Part shown: one piece after another, positions 9,813-19,376 of the stretch | Numbering within the stretch: the stretch's first letter is position 1 | How the letters are laid out: each line of letters begins with the position of its first letter | DNA from: Clostridia bacterium | Lineage (GTDB): Bacteria; Bacillota; Clostridia; TANB77; CAG-508 | DNA length: 42,193 bases | Direction: 5' to 3' | Assembly: GCA_022799315.1 (NCBI GenBank) | Contig: JAAWOE010000012.1 | Location: 1 to 42,193 of the forward strand | Notes under the pieces: generated by a model | What the model was told of the DNA's origin: nothing | What the model saw: only the letters and a program-made list of their open reading frames with translations | Database searches by the model: none | Translations under genes and position numbers: made by a program

Positions 9813-12185
9813 ATGGGAAGTATTGTTTTATTAGACGAATTAACAGTCAACAAAATTGCTGCAGGAGAAGTTATAGAAAGACCAGCATCAGTAATAAAAG
9901 AAATGGTTGAAAACTCAATTGATGCAGGAGCAACAAACATAAATATAGAAATAAAAAACGGAGGAATATCATATATCCGTATAACAGATAATGGAAAAGG
10001 AATATCCACAGATGATTTAGAAATTGCATTTGAAAGACATGCAACAAGTAAAATTAGAAGTGCAGAAGATTTAAACGAAGTTAAATCTATGGGGTTTAGA
10101 GGAGAGGCTCTTGCCAGCATTGCAGCAATTGCAAATGTAGAAATGATATCAAAAACCAAAGAACAAGAAATAGGAAATAGAATTGTAGTAGAAGCGGGAC
10201 AAGTTCTTTCTATGGAAGAAACAGGATGTCAACAAGGTACAACAATAACTGTTCAAAATTTATTTTTTAATACTCCAGTTAGATATAAATTCTTAAAAAA
10301 AGATTATACAGAATCTGGATATATTGAAGATGCAATTACTAGACTTGCATTAATTAATCCTAATATTGCATTTAAGCTAGTAAATAGTGGAAAAACAATA
10401 ATACAAACCTCTGGAAATGGAAATATACAAGATGTTATTTACTCAATTTATGGTAAAGATATAGCAACAAGTGTGTTAGATGTTAATTATGAATATGAGG
10501 AGATGCGTGTTACAGGGGTTGTTGGAAAACCGGAAATTGCAAGATCTAATCGTTCTAACCAATTATTTTTTGTAAATAAAAGATATGTAAAAGATAAAAC
10601 CTTATCTAGTGCTGTTGAAAGTGCATTTAAAGGACTGCTACCAATAGGAAAATATGGATTTTTAGTACTAAATATAGAAATGAATCCTGCAAAAGTAGAT
10701 GTTAATGTACATCCTGCAAAATTAGAAGTAAGATTTCAAGAAGAAGGTAAAGTATTTAAAGCAATATATCATGCTATAAAAGATACACTTCTAAAAGCAG
10801 AATTAGTTGCAAATACTGAAAAGACTGTAGAACAAATAGAAAAAGAAGAAGTACAACCTAATGTTCAAAAATCAAGTTTTTCAGATTTATTTAGAAAAAT
10901 TTCAAGAGCACAAGAACATGAAGAAAAACAAGATAATGCACAAGATAATATATTAGAACAAATATATAAACAAAAAGAAAATACTGCTCCAGTTCAAACG
11001 ATAGAAAAAACTACAGAAGTTATTAGTGATACAATAAAAAGTGATATGGAGAGTAAAAGAAAAGACGTATTTAAAGAATTATTAGCAATGCAAGAGAGAT
11101 TAAAAGAAGAAACAAAAGACAATCCAAACATACGAACCAATATTGATACATTAATTCAAAATACTAAACAATTAGAAGAAACAGAAACTGATGTTAAAGA
11201 TGAAGAACCTGTAGAAGAACAAGAAAGTGTTGTAACAGATAACATAGAAGAAAATGAAATACAAGAAGAAAAAGAAGATAAAGCAGATGAAGTTAAAGAA
11301 GACGAAACAAATTATAATGTTGTAGAAACAGATAAAGAAGATGCTACTAAAGAAGAAAGCAATGAACAAAATCAAGATACAAAAGTATTCTCAAGTGAAG
11401 AAATACAAGAAATGATGGACACTCTAGAAAAAATAGATAATATAGAAGAAAGTCCAGAATTTGCAAACATGTATGAAAAAATATTTGGAAAATTACCAGC
11501 ATCTGTAGAAGAAAATAAGAAACAACAAGAAGAAAAAATTAATGCATATGAGCTAATAAAAGATAATAATATTTCTGTTTTTGAAAACATAGAAGAATAT
11601 AAAAAACCTGTATACAAGCTAGTTGGAATTGCATTTAATACATATATAATTATAGAGATACAAAATGAATTATATATTATAGACCAACATGCAGCACATG
11701 AAAGAGTTATGTATGAAAAAGTAAAAGAGAATTATTATTCTGATGAAAATAAAGATTCACAAATGTTATTATTACCAGATGTTATTACGCTAACACACAA
11801 AGAAATGGACATATTAAGGGATAACTATGATATGTTTGAAAAAGCTGGATTTATATTAGAAGAATTTGGAGAAAACACAATCAAATTAAGCGGAGTTCCT
11901 AACATTTGTTTAGAACTTGATACAAAAGAGTTGTTCTTAGAAACACTAGATGAAATAAATCAAGTTGCAAGAACAGCAAAACAAGAAATAGAAGAGAGAT
12001 TTATTGCAACAGTAGCATGTAAGGCAGCAGTAAAAGCACATATGGATTTAACACATGAAGAAGTAGATAGTTTAATGTCTGATTTATTAAAATTACCAAA
12101 TCCATTTACTTGTCCACATGGAAGACCTACAGCGATTAAAATGGATAAAAATGATATAGAAAAGAAATTTGCAAGAAGAAAGTAG
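9813..12185 (+). CDS. mutL: DNA mismatch repair protein MutL (endonuclease type)
   Basis: A 790-residue MutL. The GHKL ATPase domain (1 to about 330) shows ELTVNKIAAGEVIERPASV, DNGKGI and GFRGEALASIA. A long linker (about 340-590) rich in Glu, Lys and Gln makes this protein longer than most MutLs. The C-terminal endonuclease domain has DQHAAHERVMYE near residue 623, the ACKAAVKAH segment, CPHGRP near 766 and the terminal FARR. In organisms lacking MutH this type nicks the new strand under MutS control. mutS is not in the window. miaA follows 15 bases downstream, probably in one operon. A TATAAT at 9766-9771 probably serves the promoter. Confidence 0.96.
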   Translation: MGSIVLLDELTVNKIAAGEVIERPASVIKEMVENSIDAGATNINIEIKNGGISYIRITDNGKGISTDDLEIAFERHATSKIRSAEDLNEVKSMGFRGEALASIAAIANVEMISKTKEQEIGNRIVVEAGQVLSMEETGCQQGTTITVQNLFFNTPVRYKFLKKDYTESGYIEDAITRLALINPNIAFKLVNSGKTIIQTSGNGNIQDVIYSIYGKDIATSVLDVNYEYEEMRVTGVVGKPEIARSNRSNQLFFVNKRYVKDKTLSSAVESAFKGLLPIGKYGFLVLNIEMNPAKVDVNVHPAKLEVRFQEEGKVFKAIYHAIKDTLLKAELVANTEKTVEQIEKEEVQPNVQKSSFSDLFRKISRAQEHEEKQDNAQDNILEQIYKQKENTAPVQTIEKTTEVISDTIKSDMESKRKDVFKELLAMQERLKEETKDNPNIRTNIDTLIQNTKQLEETETDVKDEEPVEEQESVVTDNIEENEIQEEKEDKADEVKEDETNYNVVETDKEDATKEESNEQNQDTKVFSSEEIQEMMDTLEKIDNIEESPEFANMYEKIFGKLPASVEENKKQQEEKINAYELIKDNNISVFENIEEYKKPVYKLVGIAFNTYIIIEIQNELYIIDQHAAHERVMYEKVKENYYSDENKDSQMLLLPDVITLTHKEMDILRDNYDMFEKAGFILEEFGENTIKLSGVPNICLELDTKELFLETLDEINQVARTAKQEIEERFIATVACKAAVKAHMDLTHEEVDSLMSDLLKLPNPFTCPHGRPTAIKMDKNDIEKKFARRK

Positions 12186-12200
12186 TATGGGGGAGAAAAT

Positions 12201-13130
12201 ATGAAACCAAAAGTAATTGTAATATGTGGACCAACGGCATCTGGGAAAACAGCATTATCAATAGAACTTGCAAAAAAAATAGATGGAGAAATTGTGTCTG
12301 CAGATTCTATGCAAATATATAAAGATATGGATATTGGGAGTGCAAAACCTAGTGCAGAAGAAATGCAGGGAATAAAGCATTATATGTTAGATTTTGTATC
12401 ACCTGAACAAAGATATAATGTTGCAGATTATAAAGAAGAAGCGGTACAAGCTATAGAAGAAATATTAAAAAAAGGCAAAGTTCCGATTGTAGTAGGAGGA
12501 ACAGGGCTATATGTAGATTCTTTAATTTATGGAATAGAATATCCTAAAATGGAATTTGATGAAGAATATAGAAAAGAACTAGAAAAAAGGGCAGAAGTAG
12601 AAGGATTAGAAGAACTATATAAAGAGGCACAAAAAATTGATCCAGAAGCAATGAAAAATATCAGTAAAAATGATAGAAAAAGAATTATTAGAGTTTTAGA
12701 AATATATAAAGCAACAGGAAAAACGAAAACAGAACAAGAAATAGAATCTAGAAAAAACGAAGTTCCATATGACTATAAAGTATTTGCAATAAATATGGAT
12801 AGAGAATTACTATATAATAGAATAAATAAAAGAGTAGACATTATGATTGAACAAGGACTTATAGAAGAGGTAAAAAATATTGTAACTAAATACCTTAAGT
12901 ATCCAACTGCAATGCAAGCCCTTGGATATAAAGAAATAAAAGAATACTTAGATGGAATTATTACAAAAGAAGAGGCAATAGAAAAAGTAAAGCAAGAAAC
13001 AAGAAGATATGCTAAAAGACAATTGACATGGTTTAGAAAGAATAAAGATACAGTATGGATAGATGGAGCAGATGACAGACAGAATAATATTAACATTATT
13101 TTGGAGGAAGTAGATTTTGGAAAAAACTAA
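12201..13130 (+). CDS. miaA: tRNA dimethylallyltransferase MiaA
   Basis: A 309-residue enzyme that adds a dimethylallyl group to A37 of tRNAs reading UNN codons. The P-loop GPTASGKTAL lies at about residues 8-17, followed by DSMQIYKDMDIGSAKP, GGTGLY and NDRKRIIRVLE. GGGGGAG precedes ATG. The mutL-miaA pairing is common in Firmicutes. Its end overlaps the start of the next gene by 14 bases, implying translational coupling. Confidence 0.96.
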   Translation: MKPKVIVICGPTASGKTALSIELAKKIDGEIVSADSMQIYKDMDIGSAKPSAEEMQGIKHYMLDFVSPEQRYNVADYKEEAVQAIEEILKKGKVPIVVGGTGLYVDSLIYGIEYPKMEFDEEYRKELEKRAEVEGLEELYKEAQKIDPEAMKNISKNDRKRIIRVLEIYKATGKTKTEQEIESRKNEVPYDYKVFAINMDRELLYNRINKRVDIMIEQGLIEEVKNIVTKYLKYPTAMQALGYKEIKEYLDGIITKEEAIEKVKQETRRYAKRQLTWFRKNKDTVWIDGADDRQNNINIILEEVDFGKN

Positions 13131-14379
13131 CAAAAATAAGAAAACTCAAAAAATAAATATGAAAAAAGTAAGAATTGCATATGTTATTGGATTAATAATA
13201 TTAATATATTTTGTTTACGCTATAATTCAATTGATTAAACAACCAACGAATGTATTTGTTATTGAAAACGGAAGTTTATCTGAAGAAGAAAATGCAATAG
13301 GATATGTAATAAGAAAAGAAACTGTTGTACAAGGGGACAATTATAAAAATGGAATGATCCAAATTAAAACAGAAGGAGAAAGAGTGGCAAAAGGAGATTC
13401 TATTTTTAGGTATTACAGTAATAATGAAGAAACATTAGTAAAAAAAATACAAGAATTAGATATTAAGATACAAGATGCAATGTCAAATCAAACAGATATA
13501 TTTTCAAGCGATATGAAAGTTTTAGATAGCCAAATAGAAGATAGATTAGTAGAGGTTGCAAAATCGAAAGATATACAAAAAATAGCCGAGTATAAAAAGG
13601 ACATTACTACAAGAATAACTAAAAAAGCAAAAATAGCAGGAGATTTAAGCCCATCAGGATCATATATTAAAAAATTAATAGAAGAAAGAACAGGCTATGA
13701 AAATACATTAAATTCAGGTTCGGAATATATAAATGCACCTGAAAGTGGAATTGTATCGTATAGAGTAGATGGACTAGAAAATGTTCTTACTCCAGAAAGT
13801 TTTTCTACTATAAATAAGAAATTTTTAGACGAACTAAAACTTAAAACAGGAGAAATTGTGTCTACAAGTGAAGAAAGTGGAAAGATAATAGATAATTTTG
13901 AAGCATATATTGCTACAAGCTTGGAAAGTAAAAAAGCTAAAGAGGCAAATGTAGGAGATAGTATTAAGTTAAGATTATCAAATTCTGAAGAAATAACAGC
14001 AAAGATAGAATACATAATAGATGAAGGAGAGTCTAAATTATTAATATTTAAAATTACTAATGGCTTAGATTTACTAGCAAATTATAGGAAAATAACATTT
14101 GATATTATATGGTGGAATTATAGTGGATTGAAAGTTCCAAATGATGCATTAATTCCAAAAGAAGTTAATGGAAAGCAAGTATATTTTGTTACAAGAAACA
14201 GAATGGGATATACAGATGAAATAGAAGCAAAAGTATTGAAAAAGAATGGCTCATATTCAATTATTTCTAATTATACAAATGATGAATTGAAAAATGATCT
14301 TGGTTATAATGATACACAGATAAAACAAGTGAATACTATAGTACTACATGATGAGATAGTTATTAATCATAAAAAGTAG
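13117..14379 (+). CDS. HlyD-like membrane fusion/adaptor protein
   Basis: A 420-residue protein starting with TTG at 13117, inside the last codons of miaA, with GGAGG upstream. A basic N-terminus and one membrane helix (about 20-42) lead into a HlyD-type extracellular part: a barrel-sandwich (lipoyl-like) half at about 55-105, a helical stretch at about 105-200, the second half around APESGIVSYRVDG, and a beta-barrel domain. Such proteins are often found beside sepF in Clostridia and are annotated as efflux adaptors, but no transporter partner is visible here. A role at the division site is inferred only from context. Confidence 0.75.
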   Translation: MEKTNKNKKTQKINMKKVRIAYVIGLIILIYFVYAIIQLIKQPTNVFVIENGSLSEEENAIGYVIRKETVVQGDNYKNGMIQIKTEGERVAKGDSIFRYYSNNEETLVKKIQELDIKIQDAMSNQTDIFSSDMKVLDSQIEDRLVEVAKSKDIQKIAEYKKDITTRITKKAKIAGDLSPSGSYIKKLIEERTGYENTLNSGSEYINAPESGIVSYRVDGLENVLTPESFSTINKKFLDELKLKTGEIVSTSEESGKIIDNFEAYIATSLESKKAKEANVGDSIKLRLSNSEEITAKIEYIIDEGESKLLIFKITNGLDLLANYRKITFDIIWWNYSGLKVPNDALIPKEVNGKQVYFVTRNRMGYTDEIEAKVLKKNGSYSIISNYTNDELKNDLGYNDTQIKQVNTIVLHDEIVINHKK

Positions 14380-14432
14380 TATTACAAAAATATTACAAGT
14401 AGATTAAAAATAGATTACAATCCGAAAAGGTA

Positions 14433-14461
14433 TTGACAATATTGGTAAAAAGTAAGATACT
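14433..14461 (+). promoter_or_regulatory. sepF promoter
   Basis: TTGACA at 14433-14438 and GATACT at 14456-14461 with a 17-base spacer. Confidence 0.65.
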
Positions 14462-14499
14462 ATTAACAAATACCAAGGAGAAATTTAGGAGGTTATAAA

Positions 14500-14970
14500 A
14501 TGGCAGGAGCTGTAATGAATAAAATTTGGGATTTTTTAGGAATTGAAAATGCAGAAGAAACAGAAGAATTAGAAGATAGAGCATATGATTATGATTATGA
14601 AGAAGAGGAAGAAGAACCAGAAGGAATCAATAAAATATTTGGTAGAAAACCAAAAATTGTTAATATGCCACAAACACAACAAATAAAAATGGTGATATCA
14701 CAACCAACAACATTTGAACAATCAGAGGAAATATGTAACTATTTAAAAGAAAGAAAATCTGTTATAGTTAATTTAGAATATGTTAATAAAGATGTCGCAA
14801 GAAGAATTGTTGATTTTATTAGTGGAGCTGTTCATGCATTAGATGGACATATCCAAAAAATATCAAATTCAATATTCCTAATTGCTCCAACCAACTATGA
14901 AATTGCTAATGAAATGGCAAGAGAAGAAATCAAAAATAGATTATCTGTATCATGGTTAAGAAATAACTAA
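14500..14970 (+). CDS. sepF: Cell division protein SepF
   Basis: A 156-residue SepF, the membrane anchor and bundler of FtsZ in Gram-positives. An N-terminal amphipathic helix (MNKIWDFLGI) is followed by an acidic linker (about 20-50) and the conserved C-terminal domain (about 60-150) with VINLEY-like strands and the segment RRIVDFISGAVHALDGHIQKI. AGGAGG precedes ATG 14500; a second ATG six codons later is also possible. divIVA follows. Confidence 0.93.
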   Translation: MAGAVMNKIWDFLGIENAEETEELEDRAYDYDYEEEEEEPEGINKIFGRKPKIVNMPQTQQIKMVISQPTTFEQSEEICNYLKERKSVIVNLEYVNKDVARRIVDFISGAVHALDGHIQKISNSIFLIAPTNYEIANEMAREEIKNRLSVSWLRNN

Positions 14971-14979
14971 GAATATATG

Positions 14980-15029
14980 AAAAGTCGGAGTAGGTATCAG
15001 AAATCTTCTGATAGATGCCCGACTTTTTT
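14980..15029 (+). terminator. Intrinsic terminator after sepF
   Basis: Outer arms AAAGTCGG and CCGACTTT enclose a second stem (TATCAGAA and TTCTGATA), followed by Ts. Confidence 0.8.
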
Positions 15030-15061
15030 GAAATTATATGATATAAATGGAGGGAAAATAT

Positions 15062-15511
15062 ATGTTAACACCACTAGAAATAGAAAATAAAAAATTTTCA
15101 AAACAAATGGTTAATGGATATAATGTTGAAGAGGTAGATGAATTTTTAGATTTACTAACAGTAGATTACGAAAGAATGTATAAAGAAAACTCAGAAGCAA
15201 GAGAAAAAATCGAACAATTGACAGGCGATTTAGCACACTATAAAACAATAGAAAGTACATTACAAAGTACTTTGATGATGGCACAATCTACAGCTGAAGA
15301 AGTAAAAAATGTTGCAAAACAACAAGCAGAACAAATTGTTGAAGATGCAAGAATGTCTGCGTCAAAAGAAGTAAGTATGCTAGAACAAGAAATTATGGTT
15401 AAAAAGAAAGAATTAGAAGATGCACAAAAACAATTTGACATTTATAAAGCAAAAATGGAATCTTTACTTATATCACAATTAGAAATATTAAAGGAAATTA
15501 ATAAAGATTAA
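15062..15511 (+). CDS. divIVA: DivIVA family polar/septal protein
   Basis: A 149-residue coiled-coil protein. The N-terminal domain has the family hallmark LTPLEIENKKF and GYNVEEVDEFLD, which binds curved membrane. The rest is a long parallel coiled coil. The start at 15062 is preferred to the in-frame ATG 15047 because GGAGGG, which overlaps the upstream ATG, is spaced correctly to it. Adjacent to sepF, as in Bacillus, supporting a role in division or pole organisation. Confidence 0.93.
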   Translation: MLTPLEIENKKFSKQMVNGYNVEEVDEFLDLLTVDYERMYKENSEAREKIEQLTGDLAHYKTIESTLQSTLMMAQSTAEEVKNVAKQQAEQIVEDARMSASKEVSMLEQEIMVKKKELEDAQKQFDIYKAKMESLLISQLEILKEINKD

Positions 15512-15526
15512 GGTATAAAAGTTCGA

Positions 15527-15560
15527 TAAAGACAGATTAATCTGTCTTTATCTGTCTTTA
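15527..15560 (+). terminator. Intrinsic terminator after divIVA
   Basis: Arms TAAAGACAGA and TCTGTCTTTA, with the second arm repeated directly after (TCTGTCTTTATT). Confidence 0.65.
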
Positions 15561-15602
15561 TTACAAAACTATTAAATGTATATTACATTTCTATTATTAC
15601 TA

Positions 15603-15630
15603 TTGACTTATTAATAAAATAGAATAAAAT
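15603..15630 (+). promoter_or_regulatory. rsmD promoter
   Basis: TTGACT at 15603-15608 and TAAAAT at 15625-15630 with a 16-base spacer, shortly before the rsmD ribosome site. Confidence 0.55.
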
Positions 15631-15652
15631 ATATACGAGAAGAAGGAGCAAA

Positions 15653-16204
15653 ATGAGAGTAATTAGCGGAACAGCAAAAGGAACAAGTTTAGAATCCTTA
15701 GAGGGAAAAAAAACTCGTCCCACACTTGATAGAGTTAAAGAAGCTTTGTTTAATATATTACAAAATGATATTAGAAATGCATATGTACTTGATTTGTTTT
15801 CTGGAAGTGGGGCATTAGGAATTGAGGCTTTAAGTAGAGGAGCACGTTTTTGCGTTATGGCGGATAAATCTAGTGATGCTATAAAAGTAATAAATAGAAA
15901 TTTGCAAAAAACAAAATTAGAGGAAAATGCAAGAGTAATAAAAAATGATTATATTAAAACGTTAAATTCTTTAAATCAAAAGTTTGATTTAATTTTCATA
16001 GATCCACCTTACACTGAAAATATTGCAGTAAATGCAATTAAAAACATAGTTGAATTAGATCTGCTTACAGAAGAAGGAATTATTGTTTTAGAAACTGACG
16101 AAGAGGAACGAGAACTAGAAAATTTAAAAAAAATAAATGTGAATGTATATGATTTAAGAAAGTATGGAAGAGTTAAACTTATATTCTTAAATCGAAAGGG
16201 GTAA
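15653..16204 (+). CDS. rsmD: 16S rRNA (guanine966-N2)-methyltransferase RsmD
   Basis: A 183-residue class I SAM methyltransferase acting on the 30S subunit. The RsmD start pattern MRVISGTAKGT is followed by TRPTLDRVKEALFNIL, motif I LDLFSGSGALGIEALSRGA, and the catalytic DPPY (N-methyltransferase type). coaD, the usual next gene, is absent; a coiled-coil gene follows three bases later instead. Confidence 0.95.
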   Translation: MRVISGTAKGTSLESLEGKKTRPTLDRVKEALFNILQNDIRNAYVLDLFSGSGALGIEALSRGARFCVMADKSSDAIKVINRNLQKTKLEENARVIKNDYIKTLNSLNQKFDLIFIDPPYTENIAVNAIKNIVELDLLTEEGIIVLETDEEERELENLKKINVNVYDLRKYGRVKLIFLNRKG

Positions 16205-16207
16205 AAA

Positions 16208-16645
16208 ATGGAGATATTTACACTATTAGAAACTTTAGAAGAGGCTTTAGAAAAAAGTAGAACTATACCTTTTTCTGATAAGTGCATTGTAGACAAAGAG
16301 GAATTTTTTGAAATTATTAAAGAAATAAGAATTAAACTTCCAGATGAGTTAAAACAAGCCAAATGGGTAAAAGAAGAGAGATCAAGAATTATAGTAGAAG
16401 CTAAAAAAGAGGCAGATGATATAGTAAAAGAAGCTGAAAACAGAATTATATCAATGATAGATGAACACGAAATCACAAGAAAAGCATATGAACAAAAAGC
16501 TCAAATAATTGAAACAGCAAATGAAATGTCTAGAGAAATATCAAAAGGTACAAAAGATTATGCTGACAATCTTCTAGAAAAAATTGAAGCTGTTTTGGGA
16601 GATGCATTAAAAACAGTTCAAAACAATAGAAAAGAATTAAAATAA
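16208..16645 (+). CDS. Coiled-coil protein, ATP synthase B-like
   Basis: A 145-residue, highly charged, largely helical protein with no membrane segment. Residues 50-140 form a continuous coiled coil with an EAKKEADDIVKEAENRI pattern like the stalk of F-type ATPase subunit b or DivIVA-like proteins. It is often annotated as ATPase in Clostridia next to rsmD, but this is a shape resemblance only. It is translationally coupled to rsmD (three-base gap, AAGGGG ribosome site inside the end of rsmD). Function unknown. Confidence 0.75.
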   Translation: MEIFTLLETLEEALEKSRTIPFSDKCIVDKEEFFEIIKEIRIKLPDELKQAKWVKEERSRIIVEAKKEADDIVKEAENRIISMIDEHEITRKAYEQKAQIIETANEMSREISKGTKDYADNLLEKIEAVLGDALKTVQNNRKELK

Positions 16646-16657
16646 AACGGACAAGTC

Positions 16658-16715
16658 AGAAATCGGAGTAGAAATAAAGGTCAAGTATAGTTTGACATCC
16701 GATTTCTGTTTTTTA
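16658..16715 (+). terminator. Intrinsic terminator after rsmD and the coiled-coil gene
   Basis: Arms AGAAATCGGA and TCCGATTTCT enclose about 35 bases; a GTTTTTTATTT tail follows. It resembles the sepF terminator in layout. Confidence 0.7.
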
Positions 16716-16738
16716 TTTGCAGATGCACTAAAAAATCC

Positions 16739-16809
16739 GCTTCATCTTGCTGGATGATGGGCATTTTCTTTTTAGGCTTAAAAAGAAAAGCACATCATCC
16801 ACGTGAAGC
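16739..16809. repeat. Long imperfect hairpin upstream of ftsK
   Basis: The arms pair in three blocks: GCTTCA with TGAAGC, TGGATGATG with CATCATCCA, and TTTTCTTTTTA with TAAAAAGAAAA. The total is about 26 base pairs in 71 bases. It sits between the previous terminator and the ftsK promoter, so it is probably outside both transcripts. A small mobile element or structured site is possible; I do not recognise it. Confidence 0.55.
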
Positions 16810-16813
16810 TAGT

Positions 16814-16843
16814 TTGACGTTTTAAAAAGTACTGTTATATGAT
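16814..16843 (+). promoter_or_regulatory. ftsK promoter
   Basis: TTGACG at 16814-16819 and TATGAT at 16838-16843 with an 18-base spacer. Confidence 0.6.
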
Positions 16844-16930
16844 GTACAGGTTGAACTCGACCAAAAATACATAGTAACTAAAGTAACAAGCGAAAGAAAA
16901 TATAAATTACAAAGTAGGAGAAGATGTTAA

Positions 16931-19339
16931 ATGGCAAAAGCTAAAAGAAGAAAACAAACAACTAAGAAAAGAACATACGCAAGAAAAAAACAAAATGAAA
17001 CAAGAATTGATTTAGCAGTAGTATCTATGATAATCATAAGCATATTACTAGCAGTACTAATATACACAAGTTCTGGTTATATTGGAAAAACATTAAGCCC
17101 ATTACTAGGAGGAATAATGGGATGGATGAAATACATATTACCAATTGGAACATTGGCTATTGCAATAAATTTAGCCTGTGAAAAGAAGGAAACATTATCA
17201 CCAAAACTTGTTCAATATGGGACTTTTCTAGCTTGTATTGCAGTTATAATGTGTATATATCAAATATCAACAGGAAATATAGACATGAATAAAGACTTTG
17301 GAAATGTACTAAACCAAGCATATAATTTAGGTGAAAAGAATATTGGCGGTGGAGCAATAGGAGCAATAGTTGCAATACCTATAATTCAACTACTTGGAAT
17401 GACAGGTGCAGTAATTTTAGCAATAGGAGTTGCAGTTTTAGTATTAATCTTCATGTTTGGTATTCATCCGGCTAAATTAATAACTGATGCAATAGAAAAT
17501 ATGGAGGAAAGAAAAGAAGAAAGAAGAAATTTAAGTTTTGAAGAAGATGACGAGGAAGAAGAATTAGCAAAAAAAGAAAGAATAAAAAGAATTGATAAAA
17601 AAGAATTAAGGAGAAATAATAAAAAGGAATCAATAGACATACCACTAGATGATCAAATAACAATTAATTTAAATGATAAACCAGGAAAATTAAAAAAATA
17701 TGATCATAGCGGAGAAGATTTATTACCTTTAGGCATGGAAGAAAGCAAGAAATCATCTCCAAATGAGTTGGAAAACATTTTCAAAACAGAGCAAGAAGTA
17801 AAAGAGGAAAAAACAAAAGAAGTACTAGTATTAGAACATACTTTAACATCTGAAGATGAAAATTATGAATTTCCACCAATCGAGCTTCTTAGTGAAGGAA
17901 AACCTACAGGACTAAAGGGAGGGAAAAAGGCAATAGCAGATAATGCAACAAAATTGCAAAAAACATTATATAGCTTTGGCGTATCCGCAAAAGTAGAAAA
18001 TGTTTCTGTTGGACCTGCTATTACAAGGTATGAATTAAAACCAGCAGAAGGAGTTAGAGTGTCTAAAATTGCAAATTTAGCAGATGACATTGCACTAAAT
18101 CTAGCTGCAGAATCAATACGTATAGAAGCACCAATTCCAGGTAAGCAAGCAGTTGGAATAGAAGTTCCAAATAAAGAAACCGAAATGGTACATTTAAGAG
18201 ACATACTAGAAACGGACACATTTATGGATTATGAATCAAATCTTGCATTTGCATTAGGAAAAGATGTTGCAGGAAATGAAGTTGTGACAGATATTGCAAA
18301 AATGCCGCACGTATTAATTGCAGGTTCAACAGGCTCTGGAAAGAGTGTATGTATAAATACTCTTATTACAAGTATAATTTATAAAGCAAAACCAAGTGAA
18401 GTAAAACTTGTTATGGTAGATCCAAAAGTTGTAGAATTATCAGTTTATAATGGAATTCCACACTTACTTATTCCAGTTGTGACAGACCCTAAAAAAGCAG
18501 CGGGAGCATTATCTTGGGCTGTACAAGAAATGGTAAATAGATATAGTTTATTTGCTGCAAAAGGTGTAAGAGATATTAAAGGTTATAATGCACAAATAGA
18601 AAAAGAAGGCTCAGCTGAAAAATTACCACAAATTGTAATAATAATAGATGAACTTGCAGACTTAATGATGGTAGCTGCAAAAGATGTAGAAGATGCCATA
18701 TGTAGACTTGCACAAATGGCAAGAGCTGCAGGGATGCACCTAGTTATAGCTACACAAAGGCCGTCTGTAGATGTTATTACAGGTATTATTAAGGCAAATA
18801 TTCCATCTAGAATTGCATTTGCTGTTTCATCACAAGTAGATTCAAGAACAATACTTGATATGGTTGGTGCAGAAAAACTATTAGGTAAAGGGGATATGCT
18901 ATTTTACCCATCAGGAGCACCAAAACCAACAAGACTTCAAGGTGCATTTGTATCAGATAAAGAAGTAGAAAAAATTGTAGACTTCTTAAAATCTAATGGA
19001 GAAGTACAATATAGTGAAGATATAATAGAATCAATAGAAAAAGCAAACAATACAGATAAAGAATTAGAAAGAGAAGATGTAGACGACGATACAGATCCAT
19101 TTTTAATGGATGCTATTGCGACTGTTGTAGAAACGGGACAAGCATCGACATCATTTATTCAAAGAAGATTTAAAGTTGGTTATGCAAGAGCAGGAAGAAT
19201 TATAGACCAAATGGAAGAAAGAGGAATTATATCTGGTTATGAAGGAAGTAAGCCAAGACAAGTACTAATGTCAAAAGAAAGATGGCAAGAATTAAACATG
19301 ACAAAACAAGAAGAAACAAATTCTGAAAATGTAGAATAA
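16931..19339 (+). CDS. ftsK: FtsK/SpoIIIE-family DNA translocase
   Basis: An 802-residue septal DNA pump that clears chromosomes from the closing septum. A basic N-terminus is followed by about four membrane helices (about 27-185), a charged linker (190-310), and the RecA-like motor. The motor has Walker A GSTGSGKS, Walker B IIIDELADLM, and the segments ATQRPSVDVITG and IPSRIAFAVSS. The C-terminal winged-helix gamma domain (about 730-790), with STSFIQRRFKVGYARAGRI, reads orienting DNA sequences. It could be FtsK or SpoIIIE; the sequence alone does not separate them. Confidence 0.96.
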   Translation: MAKAKRRKQTTKKRTYARKKQNETRIDLAVVSMIIISILLAVLIYTSSGYIGKTLSPLLGGIMGWMKYILPIGTLAIAINLACEKKETLSPKLVQYGTFLACIAVIMCIYQISTGNIDMNKDFGNVLNQAYNLGEKNIGGGAIGAIVAIPIIQLLGMTGAVILAIGVAVLVLIFMFGIHPAKLITDAIENMEERKEERRNLSFEEDDEEEELAKKERIKRIDKKELRRNNKKESIDIPLDDQITINLNDKPGKLKKYDHSGEDLLPLGMEESKKSSPNELENIFKTEQEVKEEKTKEVLVLEHTLTSEDENYEFPPIELLSEGKPTGLKGGKKAIADNATKLQKTLYSFGVSAKVENVSVGPAITRYELKPAEGVRVSKIANLADDIALNLAAESIRIEAPIPGKQAVGIEVPNKETEMVHLRDILETDTFMDYESNLAFALGKDVAGNEVVTDIAKMPHVLIAGSTGSGKSVCINTLITSIIYKAKPSEVKLVMVDPKVVELSVYNGIPHLLIPVVTDPKKAAGALSWAVQEMVNRYSLFAAKGVRDIKGYNAQIEKEGSAEKLPQIVIIIDELADLMMVAAKDVEDAICRLAQMARAAGMHLVIATQRPSVDVITGIIKANIPSRIAFAVSSQVDSRTILDMVGAEKLLGKGDMLFYPSGAPKPTRLQGAFVSDKEVEKIVDFLKSNGEVQYSEDIIESIEKANNTDKELEREDVDDDTDPFLMDAIATVVETGQASTSFIQRRFKVGYARAGRIIDQMEERGIISGYEGSKPRQVLMSKERWQELNMTKQEETNSENVE

Positions 19340-19376
19340 AAAATGTTAAATACAAAAGAAAGGAAGAAGATATTTA

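Noticed and set aside
11172-11375. Minus-strand frame opposite the mutL linker
   Set aside because: Composition is almost only Phe, Ile and Cys, the complement of the Glu/Lys-rich linker; no start signals.
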